Shown here piece after piece: positions 19,401-19,668 of a stretch of 19,668 nucleotides of DNA. The position numbers were made by a program, and so were the translations under genes. Positions within the stretch are counted from its first letter, which is position 1. Every line of letters begins with the position of its first letter. The notes under the pieces were generated by a model, which was not told where the DNA came from, ran no database searches, and saw only the letters and a program-made list of their open reading frames with translations. This DNA is from Ophiosphaerella korrae (Eukaryota; Ascomycota; Dothideomycetes; Pleosporales; Phaeosphaeriaceae): NCBI GenBank assembly GCA_028456385.1, contig JALNQF010000611.1, positions 1 to 19,668 on the forward strand, in the 5' to 3' direction.

Positions 19401-19668
19401 TACTTTATTTACTTACGCTATTAGTTAACCTACTATCTTATCTATATCTATATCTAGAAAACCTCTTTCTTTCTCTTACTCTACTACTATCTTAACTCTA
19501 TCTTATAGTATATTCTTAAGTAGTAGCTTTTCTTACTTCTTTTCTTAGTCTATATCTATAAGGTAGACTTCACGCAAGATAACTCAATAAGGTAGTTTTA
19601 ACAATTAACTAAAAAGAGTAAATAGTAGATAAAGCTATCTAAGTAAGTACTAGGTATATATACCTAGT
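16480..19668 (-). mobile_element. RIP-destroyed LINE (non-LTR retrotransposon) ORF2 with RT and RNase H
   Basis: One minus-strand frame can be followed from the right edge to about 16480, broken only by TAG/TAA in nearly all its length. In order: a basic helical linker; a reverse transcriptase with NNY-*-PI where NNYRPI is expected (18722-18705), FDIKGAYNN read as FNIKGAYNN (18506-18480), AGLPQGS read as ASLL*KL (about 18335-18315) and the FVDD active site degraded to FINN (18236-18225); a VVDYV-type segment near 17850; an RNase H domain with a TD-like start near 17400 and LYWVP-like and NKKANQLAK-like segments (about 17080-17010); and a C-terminal YKC...LYFLFYY segment where family members carry a CxC...HxxxxC-type motif (about 16720-16675). 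RT followed by RNase H fits fungal LINEs of the Tad/I type. The endonuclease and ORF1 would lie beyond the window. Stops and both Asp-to-Asn changes match C-to-T at CpA or CpN on the opposite strand. Confidence 0.85.
19649..19668. repeat. 20-bp perfect palindrome at the window edge
   Basis: actaggtatatatacctagt is its own reverse complement. In RIP-saturated TA/CTAG-rich DNA such palindromes arise easily, so no function is inferred. Confidence 0.7.

Noticed and set aside
16480..19668. LTR retrotransposon
   Set aside because: The RT has LINE-type motifs (FDIKGAYN-like, AGLPQGS-like, FVDD-like) followed by RNase H, with no integrase or LTR seen.

Overview
The window looks like part of a filamentous ascomycete (Pezizomycotina) genome. 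Three things point that way: two AT-rich blocks almost stripped of CpA and TpG dinucleotides, the mark of repeat-induced point mutation (RIP); short spliceosomal introns of 52-129 nt with GTAAGN-type donors and CTGAC/CTAAC branch sites; and fungal protein types (a 2EXR-like protein and a polytopic fungal membrane protein). No bacterial operon, tRNA, rRNA or CRISPR was seen.

Layout. 1-620: a minisatellite of 23/24-bp units with a 117-bp higher-order period. 664-776: a 52-bp tandem repeat. 786-1770: a ~205-bp repeat family, one separate copy and three tandem copies. 1800-7050: an AT-rich RIP block that holds the ghost of a very large intronless protein-kinase gene (about 2455-6470, + strand), still in one frame but riddled with TAG/TAA. 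7050-15450: an island of ordinary base composition with a 2EXR-like gene (8766-9652, +), a J-domain-like pseudogene (10736-11384, +) behind a duplicated TATA-containing segment, a strong hairpin with a T-tract (11747-11784), and a four-exon membrane-protein gene (14963-12874, -). The membrane gene carries seven internal TAG codons at positions that read best as tryptophan. 15530-19668: a second AT-rich RIP block that holds the ghost of a LINE-type non-LTR retrotransposon (minus strand, running off the right edge), with recognisable reverse transcriptase, RNase H and C-terminal His/Cys segments.

The parts do not form a pathway. The window records genome defence: two long coding elements almost saturated with CpA-to-TpA changes while keeping their frame, and lighter damage of the same kind in genes of the island between them. 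Most coding sequence here is decayed; only the 2EXR-like gene is possibly functional. Dinucleotide statements are by-eye reading, not computed indices. Protein family calls rest on motif recognition and were not searched against any database.
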